Assembly (NCBI GenBank): GCA_024413465.1
Contig: JAKSVU010000009.1
Location: forward strand, 1 to 56,488
From: Alphaproteobacteria bacterium
GTDB lineage: Bacteria > Pseudomonadota > Alphaproteobacteria > CAAGCB01 > CAG-977
Direction of reading: 5' to 3'
DNA: 56,488 nucleotides
Below, one piece after another: positions 7,814 through 15,903 of the stretch (positions are counted from its first letter, which is position 1; the number at the start of each line of letters is the position of its first letter). The translations under genes and the position numbers were made by a program. The notes below the pieces were generated by a model. It was not told the origin of the DNA. It saw only the letters and a list, made by a program, of their open reading frames with translations, and did not search any database.

Positions 7814-7888
7814 GGGCACATAGCTCAGTGGTAGAGCATCACCTTCACACGGTGGGGGTCGCAGGTTCGAACCCTGCTGTGCCCACCA
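7814..7888 (+). tRNA. tRNA-Val(CAC)
   Basis: Cloverleaf with acceptor GGGCACA/TGTGCCC, anticodon stem TCACC/GGTGG and loop TTCACAC (anticodon CAC), T arm GGTTCGAACC and encoded CCA. It reads GUG and complements the GAC isoacceptor at 183-257. Confidence 0.92.
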
Positions 7889-7896
7889 TTTCAAGG

Positions 7897-7926
7897 ACTT
7901 AGATTTATTTAATCTAAGTTTTTTTT
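7897..7926 (+). terminator. Terminator of tRNA-Val(CAC)
   Basis: ACTTAGATT pairs with AATCTAAGT around a five-base loop, followed by a run of seven or more T. Confidence 0.88.
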
Positions 7927-8002
7927 ATTCCAAAATCAGAGTTGTTGACCTACAGTGTTCATGATAAAAAGCATAAATTTGAAATTTTGATGAGATTGTA
8001 AA

Positions 8003-8938
8003 ATGAAAAAAGTAAGAAGGCTGTTTATTTGTTTATTTTTAGTATTTGAAATATCCCTTCCAAAAGGAACATACGCTTCGAATAATCAAAGAAACTTTGG
8101 AAATAATGCCTTAGAACTTGCTTCAAGCAAAGGCTATAAAGATATGGTGGAATTTTTCATTCTAAATGGAAATAGTGTTCATGCCAAAGATCAAAATGAA
8201 AATACTGCTTTAATGCTTGCTTCAAGTAGGAATTATAAGGATATGGTTGGATTTTTGATTAAAAAGGGAGCTCACATCAATATTCAAAACAACCAGGGAA
8301 ATACTGCTTTAATCATTGCTTTAAATACAAAACATAAAGATATAGCTAAATTTTTGATTAAAAAAGGAGCTGACGTCAACATTCAAAATAACTATGGAAA
8401 TACTGCATTAAGTAAAGCTTCAGAAAAAGGTTATACGGATATAGTTGAATTATTACTTCGAAAAGGAGCTGACGTTCACATTCAAGATTACGATGGACAT
8501 ACAGCATTCACGATTGCTTCAAAAAAAAGGCATACGGATATAGCTCAGTTACTTCTTCAAAACGGGGCTGACGTGAACGTTCGAGATAAAAAAGGGGAAA
8601 CGGCATTAATATTTGCTTCGTATCAAGGACATATAAATATAGTCAAATTCTTACTTCAAAATGGGGCTGATATCAACATTCAAGACAAAAATGGGGATAC
8701 AGCATTAATGAAAGCTGTCAAACAAAAACGTAGATGGGACATAGTAGAATTCTTGCTTCAAAACGGAGCAAATATTAACGTTCAAAATAAAAATGGAAAA
8801 ACTGCATTTATGATTGCTTTGGAAGAGAAAAATTTAGAAATACTTTCCTTATTGTTTCAAAATGGAGCTAGTGCTTCAGACGATGATAAAAAAACAGCGT
8901 TAGAGATGATAAGAAAAGGCAATTTAAATACGAATTGA
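8003..8938 (+). CDS. Secreted ankyrin-repeat protein
   Basis: The 311-residue protein has a signal peptide (MKKVRRLFICLFLVFEISL, cleavage probably after TYA near residue 26), followed by about eight consecutive 33-residue ankyrin repeats filling the mature protein. Each has the pattern GNTAL..A...GH.DIV.FLL..GADVN.Q. The repeats are close to consensus, suggesting an intact binding scaffold. Because it carries a Sec signal rather than lacking one, it is probably periplasmic or exported rather than cytosolic. The partner is unknown. It is monocistronic and convergent with the glycosyltransferase. Confidence 0.9.
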   Translation: MKKVRRLFICLFLVFEISLPKGTYASNNQRNFGNNALELASSKGYKDMVEFFILNGNSVHAKDQNENTALMLASSRNYKDMVGFLIKKGAHINIQNNQGNTALIIALNTKHKDIAKFLIKKGADVNIQNNYGNTALSKASEKGYTDIVELLLRKGADVHIQDYDGHTAFTIASKKRHTDIAQLLLQNGADVNVRDKKGETALIFASYQGHINIVKFLLQNGADINIQDKNGDTALMKAVKQKRRWDIVEFLLQNGANINVQNKNGKTAFMIALEEKNLEILSLLFQNGASASDDDKKTALEMIRKGNLNTN

Positions 8939-8954
8939 ATAAGGATATATTTCG

Positions 8955-10172
8955 TTATTTATGATAATTCTGTATAATTGATTCCAGATAAGCCAAATGT
9001 TTGGGAAGTAGTTTTTTGACGGAATATTTTTGTAAAATTTTATTTCTTGCATTTTTGCCTAAAATTTTCATTTCATTTGGATGATCCAACGCATATTCGA
9101 TCTTTTCAGCTTGTTCTTCAAAGTTAAAGAAATCAAATAATAATCCGTCTTTTTTATCTTCGACAAATTCCGTAATCGAAGGGGTTGATGAGGCGATTAA
9201 AGGACAAGCTGAAGACATTGCGTCTGTCAAAGACCAAGAACAAACGAAAGGATAAGTTAAATAAACGTGTGCCGAAGAAATTTGCAATAATTTTGCGTAC
9301 TCAGCTGGTGGTAAATGTCCAACGAAATGAACTCTTTTTAAATCTAAATCCAATTGTTCAAGCATTAAGGTTTTGTAAGTTGTTCCTTTTAATTTAGGTC
9401 CATAAACCACGCGATCTTCTCCTGCAATAATGGCATGAAGTTTTGGTCTTTTTTTTAACAAGATATTTAATGCTTTCATAAATTCAGGGAATCCTCGATA
9501 AGCTTCCATTCCCCGTGTTCCATAAGTGACGACCTCATCATTTTTGGTAAAAGTAAGATTTTCGTCTTTAATTACAAATTTAGCATTTTGATCAGGGGCA
9601 TAAAAATCAGTGTCTATGCCGTCGTGTAAAACTTTTACTTTTGATTGAAATTCTTTTGGAATTTGGCTTTTTTGGAACTTCGTAGGGGATATACCCGCAT
9701 CACAGCTGTATAAATCAACCAAAAAAGGAGCATTCCAAGAACGAAGTTTTGCTAAATCATCTACGTGGATAATTCGATTTTTATCAAAACCAAAATCTCC
9801 ACTTGTCGAATTATAGAACCATTCGAAATAGCATAACAAAGGAACGTCTGGAAAAATATCTTTCATATACATCGGTAATCCCCAGCTATGCCCGTAGATA
9901 ATGTTAGGTTTAAAGCCTTGCCTTTTCAATCGAATAGCGACTTCTGCTGCAGCTTGACCGTGAATAATGGAGTCTTCGTAAAATTTAACGTATTTATGTG
10001 TATTTTCAGGAATTTCTCGTTTAGTTTGATAAAAAAATCTTTTCACACCAGTTAGATTTTGATCGTAATTGTTCGTGATGAAATAAACTTCATTCTTTTT
10101 GTTTTTTGCCAACGCTTTGGCAAGATGAACAAATTGAGATGGAAAATTTCTGTGTAAAAAAAGGATATTCAT
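8955..10172 (-). CDS. Glycosyltransferase, GT4-type (GT-B fold)
   Basis: This 405-residue protein has the two Rossmann domains of GT-B glycosyltransferases. The N-terminus MNILFLHRNFPSQFVHLAK is typical of a GT4 branch; the C-terminal donor domain shows TYGTRGMEAYRGFPEFMKA, HAIIAGEDRVVYG, HFVGHLPPAEYAKLL and the nucleotide-sugar loop SACPLIASSTPSITEFVEDKKDGLL with its conserved glutamate. The acceptor is unknown. It is not inside a polysaccharide cluster. It starts 19 bases after the leader-peptide gene at 10192 on the same strand, with no clear SD of its own, so it is probably cotranscribed from promoter P2. Peptide glycosylation is possible but unproven. Confidence 0.85.
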   Translation of the reverse strand: MNILFLHRNFPSQFVHLAKALAKNKKNEVYFITNNYDQNLTGVKRFFYQTKREIPENTHKYVKFYEDSIIHGQAAAEVAIRLKRQGFKPNIIYGHSWGLPMYMKDIFPDVPLLCYFEWFYNSTSGDFGFDKNRIIHVDDLAKLRSWNAPFLVDLYSCDAGISPTKFQKSQIPKEFQSKVKVLHDGIDTDFYAPDQNAKFVIKDENLTFTKNDEVVTYGTRGMEAYRGFPEFMKALNILLKKRPKLHAIIAGEDRVVYGPKLKGTTYKTLMLEQLDLDLKRVHFVGHLPPAEYAKLLQISSAHVYLTYPFVCSWSLTDAMSSACPLIASSTPSITEFVEDKKDGLLFDFFNFEEQAEKIEYALDHPNEMKILGKNARNKILQKYSVKKLLPKHLAYLESIIQNYHK

Positions 10173-10191
10173 GAGGTGAGAAATATTTAGC

Positions 10192-10464
10192 TTAATCGTA
10201 ATTGTTTTTTTGAATGACTTTTATTCGTAAGAGGCCTCCTGTAGAGATATAATCATCACCACTTACTCCACACACTGACGTAGGAATTATGTTTGTATCA
10301 CCACCAAAGAAAACTGAATCAGCTATGTTTTCAGACATAACAATTCTTTTTCCAGCGGAAATCACAGCCAGTTCTTCGTCTGTCAATAAATCCGCAAGAA
10401 TGGAATCATGATTTTCATCACCGTATTTCTCTTCGATTTTTTTGATTTTAGAATTTTCAGTCAT
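10192..10464 (-). CDS. Leader-like small peptide (90 aa) upstream of glycosyltransferase
   Basis: This 90-residue protein has an acidic, charged N-terminal half and the motif DLLTDEELAVISAGK at residues 25-39, matching the L..EEL..I.(G/A)G leaders of bacteriocin and NHLP-type peptides. Cleavage after SAG would give a core of about 51 residues containing FFGGDT, one cysteine (SVCGVSG) and a GG near the C-terminus. A strong AAGGAGG ribosome site precedes ATG by 6 bases, and promoter P2 lies 41 bases upstream. The glycosyltransferase follows after 19 bases. I do not recognise the family; the leader assignment is by motif only. Confidence 0.65.
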   Translation of the reverse strand: MTENSKIKKIEEKYGDENHDSILADLLTDEELAVISAGKRIVMSENIADSVFFGGDTNIIPTSVCGVSGDDYISTGGLLRIKVIQKNNYD

Positions 10465-10505
10465 AACAATCCTCCTTAAAAAATTAAGGTTCTTTCACAA
10501 AGTAT

Positions 10506-10530
10506 AACGGATAAAACGAAAATAAGTTAC
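10506..10530 (-). promoter_or_regulatory. ECF-like promoter P2: GTAAC-N16-CGTT
   Basis: Minus-strand GTAAC (10530-10526), exactly 16 bases, then CGTT (10509-10506) within CCGTTATACT. A second GTAAC (10542-10538) lies 12 bases further upstream. The block matches P1 and P3 (see 5249 and 56340). Confidence 0.6.
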
Positions 10531-10546
10531 AAAAATTGTTACTAAC

Positions 10547-11026
10547 TTAATCTATGATTTCGTGAGAATAGACACCCCAAAGTTTTTCTTTTGGAATCCA
10601 ACCTTCATATTCACCAAAATTAATTGCGCAATATTTGATGTTTTGTGGGCACATTTTTAATTTACCAATTGCATTCTTTTCAACACGAGCAACGGGGATA
10701 GCATCTTCAAAAGCAGCACGCAACATAATGGTTTCACTTTTTACAATGACGTATCTTTTTCCAGTTACCATTTGTTGATGAACCCAACCTTCACGCCCTG
10801 TATAATCCTTAATTTTACGCCAGGTATCATATTCCTCGGTGATTTCTACGGGAAGAGTTTTTTTCGTGTATACCCATTCAACAGGATAGCGAACACCGGG
10901 ACCTGTTCTTAGATTGATTTTGTTAGATTTAAGTGAAACGAAACGAGGAAGAGGCAAAGGAGTTCTTGCCTGTGAAGAAACAGTAAATAAACAAACTAAT
11001 GCAATCAAAATAAAACGCAATTTCAT
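10547..11026 (-). CDS. Secreted SH3-domain protein (DUF1058-like)
   Basis: The 159-residue protein has a signal peptide (MKLRFILIALVCLFTVSSQA) and two bacterial SH3-type modules. The first carries KINLRTGPGVRYPVEWVY followed by WRKIKDYTGREGWVHQQM; the second covers KSETIMLRAAFED to NFGEYEGWIPKEKLWG. Such periplasmic proteins probably bind peptidoglycan. It starts 2 bases after the dut stop on the same strand, so it is in an operon with dut. The family is common in alphaproteobacteria and has no assigned function. Confidence 0.85.
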   Translation of the reverse strand: MKLRFILIALVCLFTVSSQARTPLPLPRFVSLKSNKINLRTGPGVRYPVEWVYTKKTLPVEITEEYDTWRKIKDYTGREGWVHQQMVTGKRYVIVKSETIMLRAAFEDAIPVARVEKNAIGKLKMCPQNIKYCAINFGEYEGWIPKEKLWGVYSHEIID

Positions 11027-11028
11027 GA

Positions 11029-11478
11029 TTACACTCCTGTTGATCCAAAACCACCTGTTCCGCGTTGTGTTTCAGACAGATTTTCCGTTTCTTGCCATGA
11101 AATTTGTACGACAGGTGCAACAACCATTTGGGCAATTTTCATTCCGCGTGTGATGGTAAAATCTTGTTCACCAAGGTTATGTAAAATAACGCCAATTTCC
11201 CCACGATAATCAGCATCAATCGTGCCAGGGGCATTTAAAACGATAACTCCATTTTTTGATGATAATCCGGAACGAGATCTGATTTGGGCTTCTAATCCTG
11301 CGGGAAGAGCAATTGAAATTCCCGTAGGTATAACTTTTGTTTTTCCTTTTTCAAGGACAATCGGCTCAGAAATTGCGGCATACAAATCCATACCGGCTGA
11401 TAAAGGTGTTGCGTAAAATGGAAGGGGTAATTCTTTGCCATTTTGTAAAATTTTTATGGGAACAATTTCTTTGTTCAT
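11029..11478 (-). CDS. dut: dUTP diphosphatase
   Basis: This 149-residue protein shows the five conserved motifs of trimeric dUTPase: AGMDLYAA (1), [11 protein letters not shown] (2), [18 protein letters not shown] (3), [10 protein letters not shown] (4) and [10 protein letters not shown] (5, the C-terminal P-loop-like tail). It hydrolyses dUTP to dUMP and diphosphate, preventing uracil incorporation and feeding thymidylate synthesis. Length is normal for the family. Confidence 0.97.
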   Translation of the reverse strand: MNKEIVPIKILQNGKELPLPFYATPLSAGMDLYAAISEPIVLEKGKTKVIPTGISIALPAGLEAQIRSRSGLSSKNGVIVLNAPGTIDADYRGEIGVILHNLGEQDFTITRGMKIAQMVVAPVVQISWQETENLSETQRGTGGFGSTGV

Positions 11479-11567
11479 TTTTTTGAATCCAAAATAAATT
11501 TTTTTATAGCTTTTTTTTCATTTTGATTTAAAATGTTTAAATAAATATTAACCGGAAAGTATGTTAT

Positions 11568-12095
11568 ATGCGCATTTTAATGTTTTTTTTGCTGATTGTG
11601 TTTAGCGCGTTTGATGCTTCAGCCTTTGGATTGTCTGCTGATCAGATGTATCGGGACATGGTTGACGTTGATAATGGTGACGCATTAACTCAAGCATTGG
11701 AACGCAGAAAAAATGATGACGATCCATATCTTACTTTCAGAAAAGAAAAACAAAAATCAAAGTTATTGATGGATACAAAGCGTGAAGCTAAAATTCCTAC
11801 CTACAAAAAGTCCAGAAAAGAGTGGGAACGAATTGTTTTGTCAGTAAAAAATGGTACACTTTCTCCATTTGACTTGAACGAAATCCAAAAAATGGCTGAA
11901 TATGATGACGCCGAAGCTGTTGAATTGTTGGCTTGGATGTATGCAACGGGACATGGGATTAATCAAAACTTACCGAAAGCATATACTTACTATATGCAAG
12001 CAGCACAATTGTCTATTCCTAAGGCTTACGACAATGCAAAAACAGTTTACAATGCAATGTCATCAAAACAACGTGCTGCAATCAGCAAATTTTAA
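11568..12095 (+). CDS. Secreted small Sel1-repeat protein
   Basis: This 175-residue protein has a signal peptide (MRILMFFLLIVFSAFDASA) and a C-terminal Sel1-like tetratricopeptide unit: AEYDDAEAVELLAWMYATGHGINQNLPKAYTYYMQAA. The middle is charged and probably disordered. Similar one- or two-repeat proteins occur at 48634, 49348 and 50754, so the genome uses a family of periplasmic Sel1 adaptors. Function unknown. Confidence 0.8.
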   Translation: MRILMFFLLIVFSAFDASAFGLSADQMYRDMVDVDNGDALTQALERRKNDDDPYLTFRKEKQKSKLLMDTKREAKIPTYKKSRKEWERIVLSVKNGTLSPFDLNEIQKMAEYDDAEAVELLAWMYATGHGINQNLPKAYTYYMQAAQLSIPKAYDNAKTVYNAMSSKQRAAISKF

Positions 12096-12119
12096 TCACG
12101 AAGTTCTTGTGAATTTTTT
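12096..12119 (+). terminator. Weak terminator after the Sel1 protein gene
   Basis: An imperfect TCACGAA/TTGTGA hairpin followed by a run of T lies directly after the stop codon. Confidence 0.45.
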
Positions 12120-12145
12120 AACGACTTTTACAAGTTAATAGGTGT

Positions 12146-12724
12146 TTATTTTCTTGAAGAAATAGCCATAAAAATGGTGTCATTATCTAGGTAGTCAAGT
12201 TCGCCACCAAATGGAATTCCTTGTGCTAATCCAGTGATATGGGTAATTCCTTTTAATTCATTTTCAATATACAGAGCTGTCGTTTGACCTTCTACCGTTG
12301 TAGGTAAAGCTAGAATTAATTCCTGAACTTGATTGTCAATAATTCTGTCGTGCAATAAATCAAGTCGCAAATCTTCTGGTCCTATTCTGTCAATTGCAGA
12401 AAGCAGTCCACCTAAAACGTGGTAATGTCCACGAAAAGCACCAGAACGCTCGATTGCCCATAAGTCAGCAACGTCTTGAACAACACAGATTTGCTGTTTA
12501 TCCCGTCTAGGATCTGAACAAATACTGCAAGGAGAAACGGTATCAAAATTGCCACATACGGGACAAGTATCGACAGTTTCATAAACCTTTTTCATTGATT
12601 CAATTAAAGGGGAAAATTTTTTTTCTTTATTTTTAACCAAATTCAAGACAACTCGACGCGCTGATCTAGCACCAAATCCGGGTAAATGAGAAAATAAACG
12701 AATTAAAGAATCTAAATCATTCAT
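12146..12724 (-). CDS. recR: Recombination mediator RecR
   Basis: This 192-residue protein matches RecR, which works with RecF/RecO to load RecA on gapped DNA. It has the N-terminal LPGFGARSARRVVLNLV helix-hairpin-helix, a four-cysteine zinc site (CPVCGNFDTVSPCSIC), and a Toprim domain beginning ICVVQDVADLWAIE with HVLGGLLS. It is the last gene of the dnaX-ybaB-recR operon, starting 3 bases after ybaB. Confidence 0.97.
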   Translation of the reverse strand: MNDLDSLIRLFSHLPGFGARSARRVVLNLVKNKEKKFSPLIESMKKVYETVDTCPVCGNFDTVSPCSICSDPRRDKQQICVVQDVADLWAIERSGAFRGHYHVLGGLLSAIDRIGPEDLRLDLLHDRIIDNQVQELILALPTTVEGQTTALYIENELKGITHITGLAQGIPFGGELDYLDNDTIFMAISSRK

Positions 12725-12727
12725 TGA

Positions 12728-13033
12728 TTAAAAAGGAAGCTTAAAAGGTAATCCTTGTTTCATTTTTTCAGCTTGTTGTTGACTAAGTTCATCAACTTTA
12801 TCGTGAGCATCATTGAATGCAACCAATAATAAATCTTCTAACATAGCTGTATCAGAAGCAACAGAAGGATCAATTTTAATTTTTGATACTTTTCCAAGAC
12901 CATTCATTACAACTTCAACCATGCCAGCCCCTGCAGCACCAGTAACTTCTTGTTCTGCCAGCTTGTTTTGCATATCAACCATTTTTTGTTGCATTTCTTG
13001 AGCTTTTTTCAAGATATCATTAAAATTTTTCAT
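12728..13033 (-). CDS. ybaB: Nucleoid-associated protein, YbaB/EbfC family
   Basis: This 101-residue protein begins MKNFNDILKKAQEMQQKM, the usual YbaB start, and contains VTGAAGAGMVEVVMNGLGKVSKIKIDPS (family core) and a C-terminal amphipathic helix. YbaB dimers bind DNA. It overlaps the end of dnaX by 4 bases and precedes recR. Confidence 0.94.
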   Translation of the reverse strand: MKNFNDILKKAQEMQQKMVDMQNKLAEQEVTGAAGAGMVEVVMNGLGKVSKIKIDPSVASDTAMLEDLLLVAFNDAHDKVDELSQQQAEKMKQGLPFKLPF

Positions 13034-14745
13034 TCTTCCTCTCTTCCAGATTCTTCATTATCATCCATTTCTTTACTGAATTCATCCCCATTTTGTTCAA
13101 TTGTTTCTTTTATCGGGCGAATTGTTTCAATGGAGGCATAAAAAGGTTTAAATTTTAGCAGAATAGCTTTGACAATAGGATTGTCTTGAGCTTCCTGTCG
13201 CAATTTTTGTTCATTTTCTTTTGCAATTTCTTGTAACGTTTTGCCACCTGGTGTTGAAGATAATTCAACAAACCATGTGTTTCCTGTCCACTCTTTTAAA
13301 GATTTTGCCATTTTGGAAACAAATCCAGATGGTAATTCTTCATGAGGATAGAAACAAATCTTACCTTGTTCAAAGGAAACAAGGCTGACGTAGCGTTTTA
13401 AATTATAGCTAAATAAAGGATCTTCTTTTAATGCATAGGCAACGACGTCTTGAAAATCATTAAACATTACCGTTTGAGTAGCAGGAATACCCGTTCCAAT
13501 GATTCCACCATTTGAAACGGCTTTGACGCCTCCCCAATTTGAAGTTCCAATTCCGGCACCAGATGGTGTTGGCGTTGTCACAGAAACAGAAGTGTTTTGA
13601 AGTTTTTTAACTAAATCCCCTGGAGATGGCAATTCCGTTGCATAAGCTAGACGAATTAAAACCATTTCTGCTGCTTGTTTTGCTGACGGAGCAATAGAGA
13701 CTTCAGAAATTCCTTTTAAGAGCATTTGCCAAGTTCTGGATAAAGAACCGACATCTAATTTTTTGGAAAGATCTGTTAATTTATTGCGTTCATTTTCAGG
13801 CATAGAAGGATCTTGTGCCAAATCAGCAGATATTTTAACGCGAGTCACCCAATGGGTAATATCAAGCAAATCATTTAAAATAACAATAGGATCAGCCCCT
13901 AAGGCATACTGTTCGTTAAATAATTTAAGGGTTTCGTGAATATTTCCCATCATTAATTGTTCGAACAGACTGACAACGGCAAATTTATCAGCTAATCCAA
14001 TCATAATACGAACTTGTTCCGTTGTTACTTGACCATTACCGTTTACAATTGCTTGATCTAATAAAGATAAACCATCACGAACGGAGCCATCTGCTGCTTT
14101 GGCAATTAAACGCAAAGCTTCGTCTTCCGCTGAAATATTTTCTTTTTGTAAAATATTTTTAAAATGTTCGGTCAGTAATTCAGGTTCGACACGACGCAAA
14201 TCAAAACGTTGGCAACGAGATAAAATTGTTGTTGGAACTTTGCGAATTTCAGTTGTTGCAAAGATAAATTTAACACGTTCTGGTGGTTCTTCTAGCGTTT
14301 TCAACAGAGCATTGAATGCTTCGGTTGTTAACATATGGACTTCGTCGATGATATATACTTTATATCTTGCTGAGGTTGGACTGTATTTTGTCGTCTCAAT
14401 CAATTCACGGATATTATCAATTCCGCGTGTGCTTGCGGCATTGACTTCACGCACGTCAACGTGGCGGTCTTCTGCAATTGCACGACAATGTTCGCAAACA
14501 CCACAAGGATTTGTTGTCATATTGCCTTTGCCATCAGGACCGATACAATTGATTGCGCGAGCAATAATACGTGCTGAAGTTGTTTTACCAACACCACGGA
14601 TACCTGTCAGCATATAGGCTTGAGCTAAACGATTTGTTTCAATCGCATTTTTTAAAGTTTGAACAAGGGCTTCTTGTCCAATTAAATCTTTGAAAGTTTC
14701 TGGTCTGTATTTGCGAGCAAGAACTCGATATTCTGTCGTTGCCAT
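13030..14745 (-). CDS. dnaX: DNA polymerase III subunit gamma/tau
   Basis: This 571-residue clamp-loader subunit has YRVLARKYRPETFKDLIGQE at the N-terminus, Walker A GIRGVGKTT at residues 48-56, the zinc cysteines C..NPCGVCEHC, and Walker B VYIIDEVHML, followed by LLKTLEEPP and the SRC sensor motif ILSRCQRFDL. The tau C-terminal part is present but short. The SRP RNA gene lies just upstream on the same strand. No slippery A-run for a gamma frameshift was noticed. Confidence 0.96.
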   Translation of the reverse strand: MATTEYRVLARKYRPETFKDLIGQEALVQTLKNAIETNRLAQAYMLTGIRGVGKTTSARIIARAINCIGPDGKGNMTTNPCGVCEHCRAIAEDRHVDVREVNAASTRGIDNIRELIETTKYSPTSARYKVYIIDEVHMLTTEAFNALLKTLEEPPERVKFIFATTEIRKVPTTILSRCQRFDLRRVEPELLTEHFKNILQKENISAEDEALRLIAKAADGSVRDGLSLLDQAIVNGNGQVTTEQVRIMIGLADKFAVVSLFEQLMMGNIHETLKLFNEQYALGADPIVILNDLLDITHWVTRVKISADLAQDPSMPENERNKLTDLSKKLDVGSLSRTWQMLLKGISEVSIAPSAKQAAEMVLIRLAYATELPSPGDLVKKLQNTSVSVTTPTPSGAGIGTSNWGGVKAVSNGGIIGTGIPATQTVMFNDFQDVVAYALKEDPLFSYNLKRYVSLVSFEQGKICFYPHEELPSGFVSKMAKSLKEWTGNTWFVELSSTPGGKTLQEIAKENEQKLRQEAQDNPIVKAILLKFKPFYASIETIRPIKETIEQNGDEFSKEMDDNEESGREEE

Positions 14746-14763
14746 TTTTATTCCTAAAAAAAT

Positions 14764-14858
14764 GGAAATCGGGTATACGTGACCCGCTTTAATTCGTTAT
14801 GGCTGCTTCCTTCCGGATCTGACCAGGTTGGCGATAAATACGTCCACAACCGATTTCC
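14764..14858 (-). ncRNA. ffs: Signal recognition particle RNA, small bacterial (4.5S) type
   Basis: The minus strand forms a long hairpin, with GGAAATCGG at the 5' end pairing with CCGATTTCC at the 3' end. The apical domain has the SRP signature GGTCAGATCCGGAAGGAAGCAGCC (symmetric and asymmetric loops with the GGAA tetraloop). Length is about 95 nt. It binds Ffh for cotranslational targeting. The position just upstream of dnaX is conserved in many proteobacteria. Exact ends are estimated from pairing. Confidence 0.94.
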
Positions 14859-14917
14859 AAAAGTATATTCCTTTTTTTTACGCTAAAAATCAAGTTTTAT
14901 TTTTATCATTTAAAGAG

Positions 14918-14923
14918 TATAAT
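14918..14923 (+). promoter_or_regulatory. Possible -10 element of the fabD operon
   Basis: A perfect TATAAT lies 31 bases before the fabD start. The -35 region 17 bases upstream (TTTTAT) is weak. Confidence 0.4.
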
Positions 14924-14953
14924 CTGCTCACATTTTATTTTTAGGAGTCACAA

Positions 14954-15898
14954 ATGCCTTATACACTTGTCTTTCCAGGTCAAGGATCCCAATTTGTTGG
15001 TATGGGAAAAGATCTTGCCGATGCTTTTACAGTTGCTAAAGAAGTTTTTGTTGAAGTCAATGACGCGTTACACGAAGATTTGACGCAGTTAATGTTTTCC
15101 GGAGATATGGAAGAATTGACGCTGACAAAAAATACACAACCTGCTTTGATGGCGGTGAGTATGGCAATCATTCGTGTTTTACAATACGATGGAAAAATTT
15201 CATTAGCCAAAACGTTCCGTTATGCTGCTGGGCATTCTTTAGGAGAATATACGGCTTTGTGTGCTGCGGGGGCTATGTCAATTACGACTTGCGCTCAATT
15301 ATTGCGTCAACGTGGTTTAGCTATGCAAGAAGCTGTTCCTTTCGGAAAGGGTGGCATGGTTGCTTTGATTGGGGCTGATATGGAAACGGCACAAGCGATT
15401 GCAAAAGAAGCTGCTGAAAAAGACGTTTGTGTGGCTGCAAACGATAATGCTCCGGGACAAATCGTTTTAAGTGGTGATATGGTTGCTATTGATAGGGCTA
15501 TTGAAATCGCAAAACAAAAAGGATTAAAGCGTGCTGTTAAATTAAACGTTAGTGCACCATTCCATAGTCCTTTGATGGCTCCTGCTGCAAAAGTAATGAA
15601 AGAAGCTTTGGATAAAGCAGATTTGTACGATTTGAATTTTCCAGTGATTGCTAACGTTTCAGCAAAACCTATTTGGAAACAGACCGAAATTCGCCCTTCA
15701 CTTGTTCAACAGATTACAGGGGCTGTTCGTTGGCGTGAAAGTATGATGTTTGCTAAACAGGGGGGTGTTGATACACTTGTCGAAGTTGGAGCTGGAAAAG
15801 TTTTAACAGGATTAGCAAAACGAATTGATCCGGAATTTAAAACGGTGACTTTGAATGGTCCTGCAGAAATCGAAGAATTTATGAAAGAAATAGGATAA
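14954..15898 (+). CDS. fabD: Malonyl-CoA:ACP transacylase
   Basis: This 314-residue protein matches FabD, which moves malonyl from CoA to ACP to start fatty-acid elongation. It has FPGQGSQFVGMG near the start, the nucleophile S95 in GHSLGEYTAL, R in QRGLAMQEAVP, and the catalytic histidine in SAPFHSPLM near residue 205. It opens the cluster fabD-fabG-acpP-fabF-mltG and is followed by fabG after 5 bases. An AGGAG ribosome site precedes ATG. Confidence 0.97.
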   Translation: MPYTLVFPGQGSQFVGMGKDLADAFTVAKEVFVEVNDALHEDLTQLMFSGDMEELTLTKNTQPALMAVSMAIIRVLQYDGKISLAKTFRYAAGHSLGEYTALCAAGAMSITTCAQLLRQRGLAMQEAVPFGKGGMVALIGADMETAQAIAKEAAEKDVCVAANDNAPGQIVLSGDMVAIDRAIEIAKQKGLKRAVKLNVSAPFHSPLMAPAAKVMKEALDKADLYDLNFPVIANVSAKPIWKQTEIRPSLVQQITGAVRWRESMMFAKQGGVDTLVEVGAGKVLTGLAKRIDPEFKTVTLNGPAEIEEFMKEIG

Positions 15899-15903
15899 AA
15901 AAG

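Noticed and set aside
8080-8900. Periodic DNA repeats of about 99 bases
   Set aside because: They are explained by the 33-residue ankyrin repeats of the protein, not by a CRISPR or satellite array.
14099-14617. 172-residue ORF opposite dnaX
   Set aside because: It lies entirely antisense to the conserved dnaX ATPase region, has no ribosome site and its composition is that of a mirrored gene.
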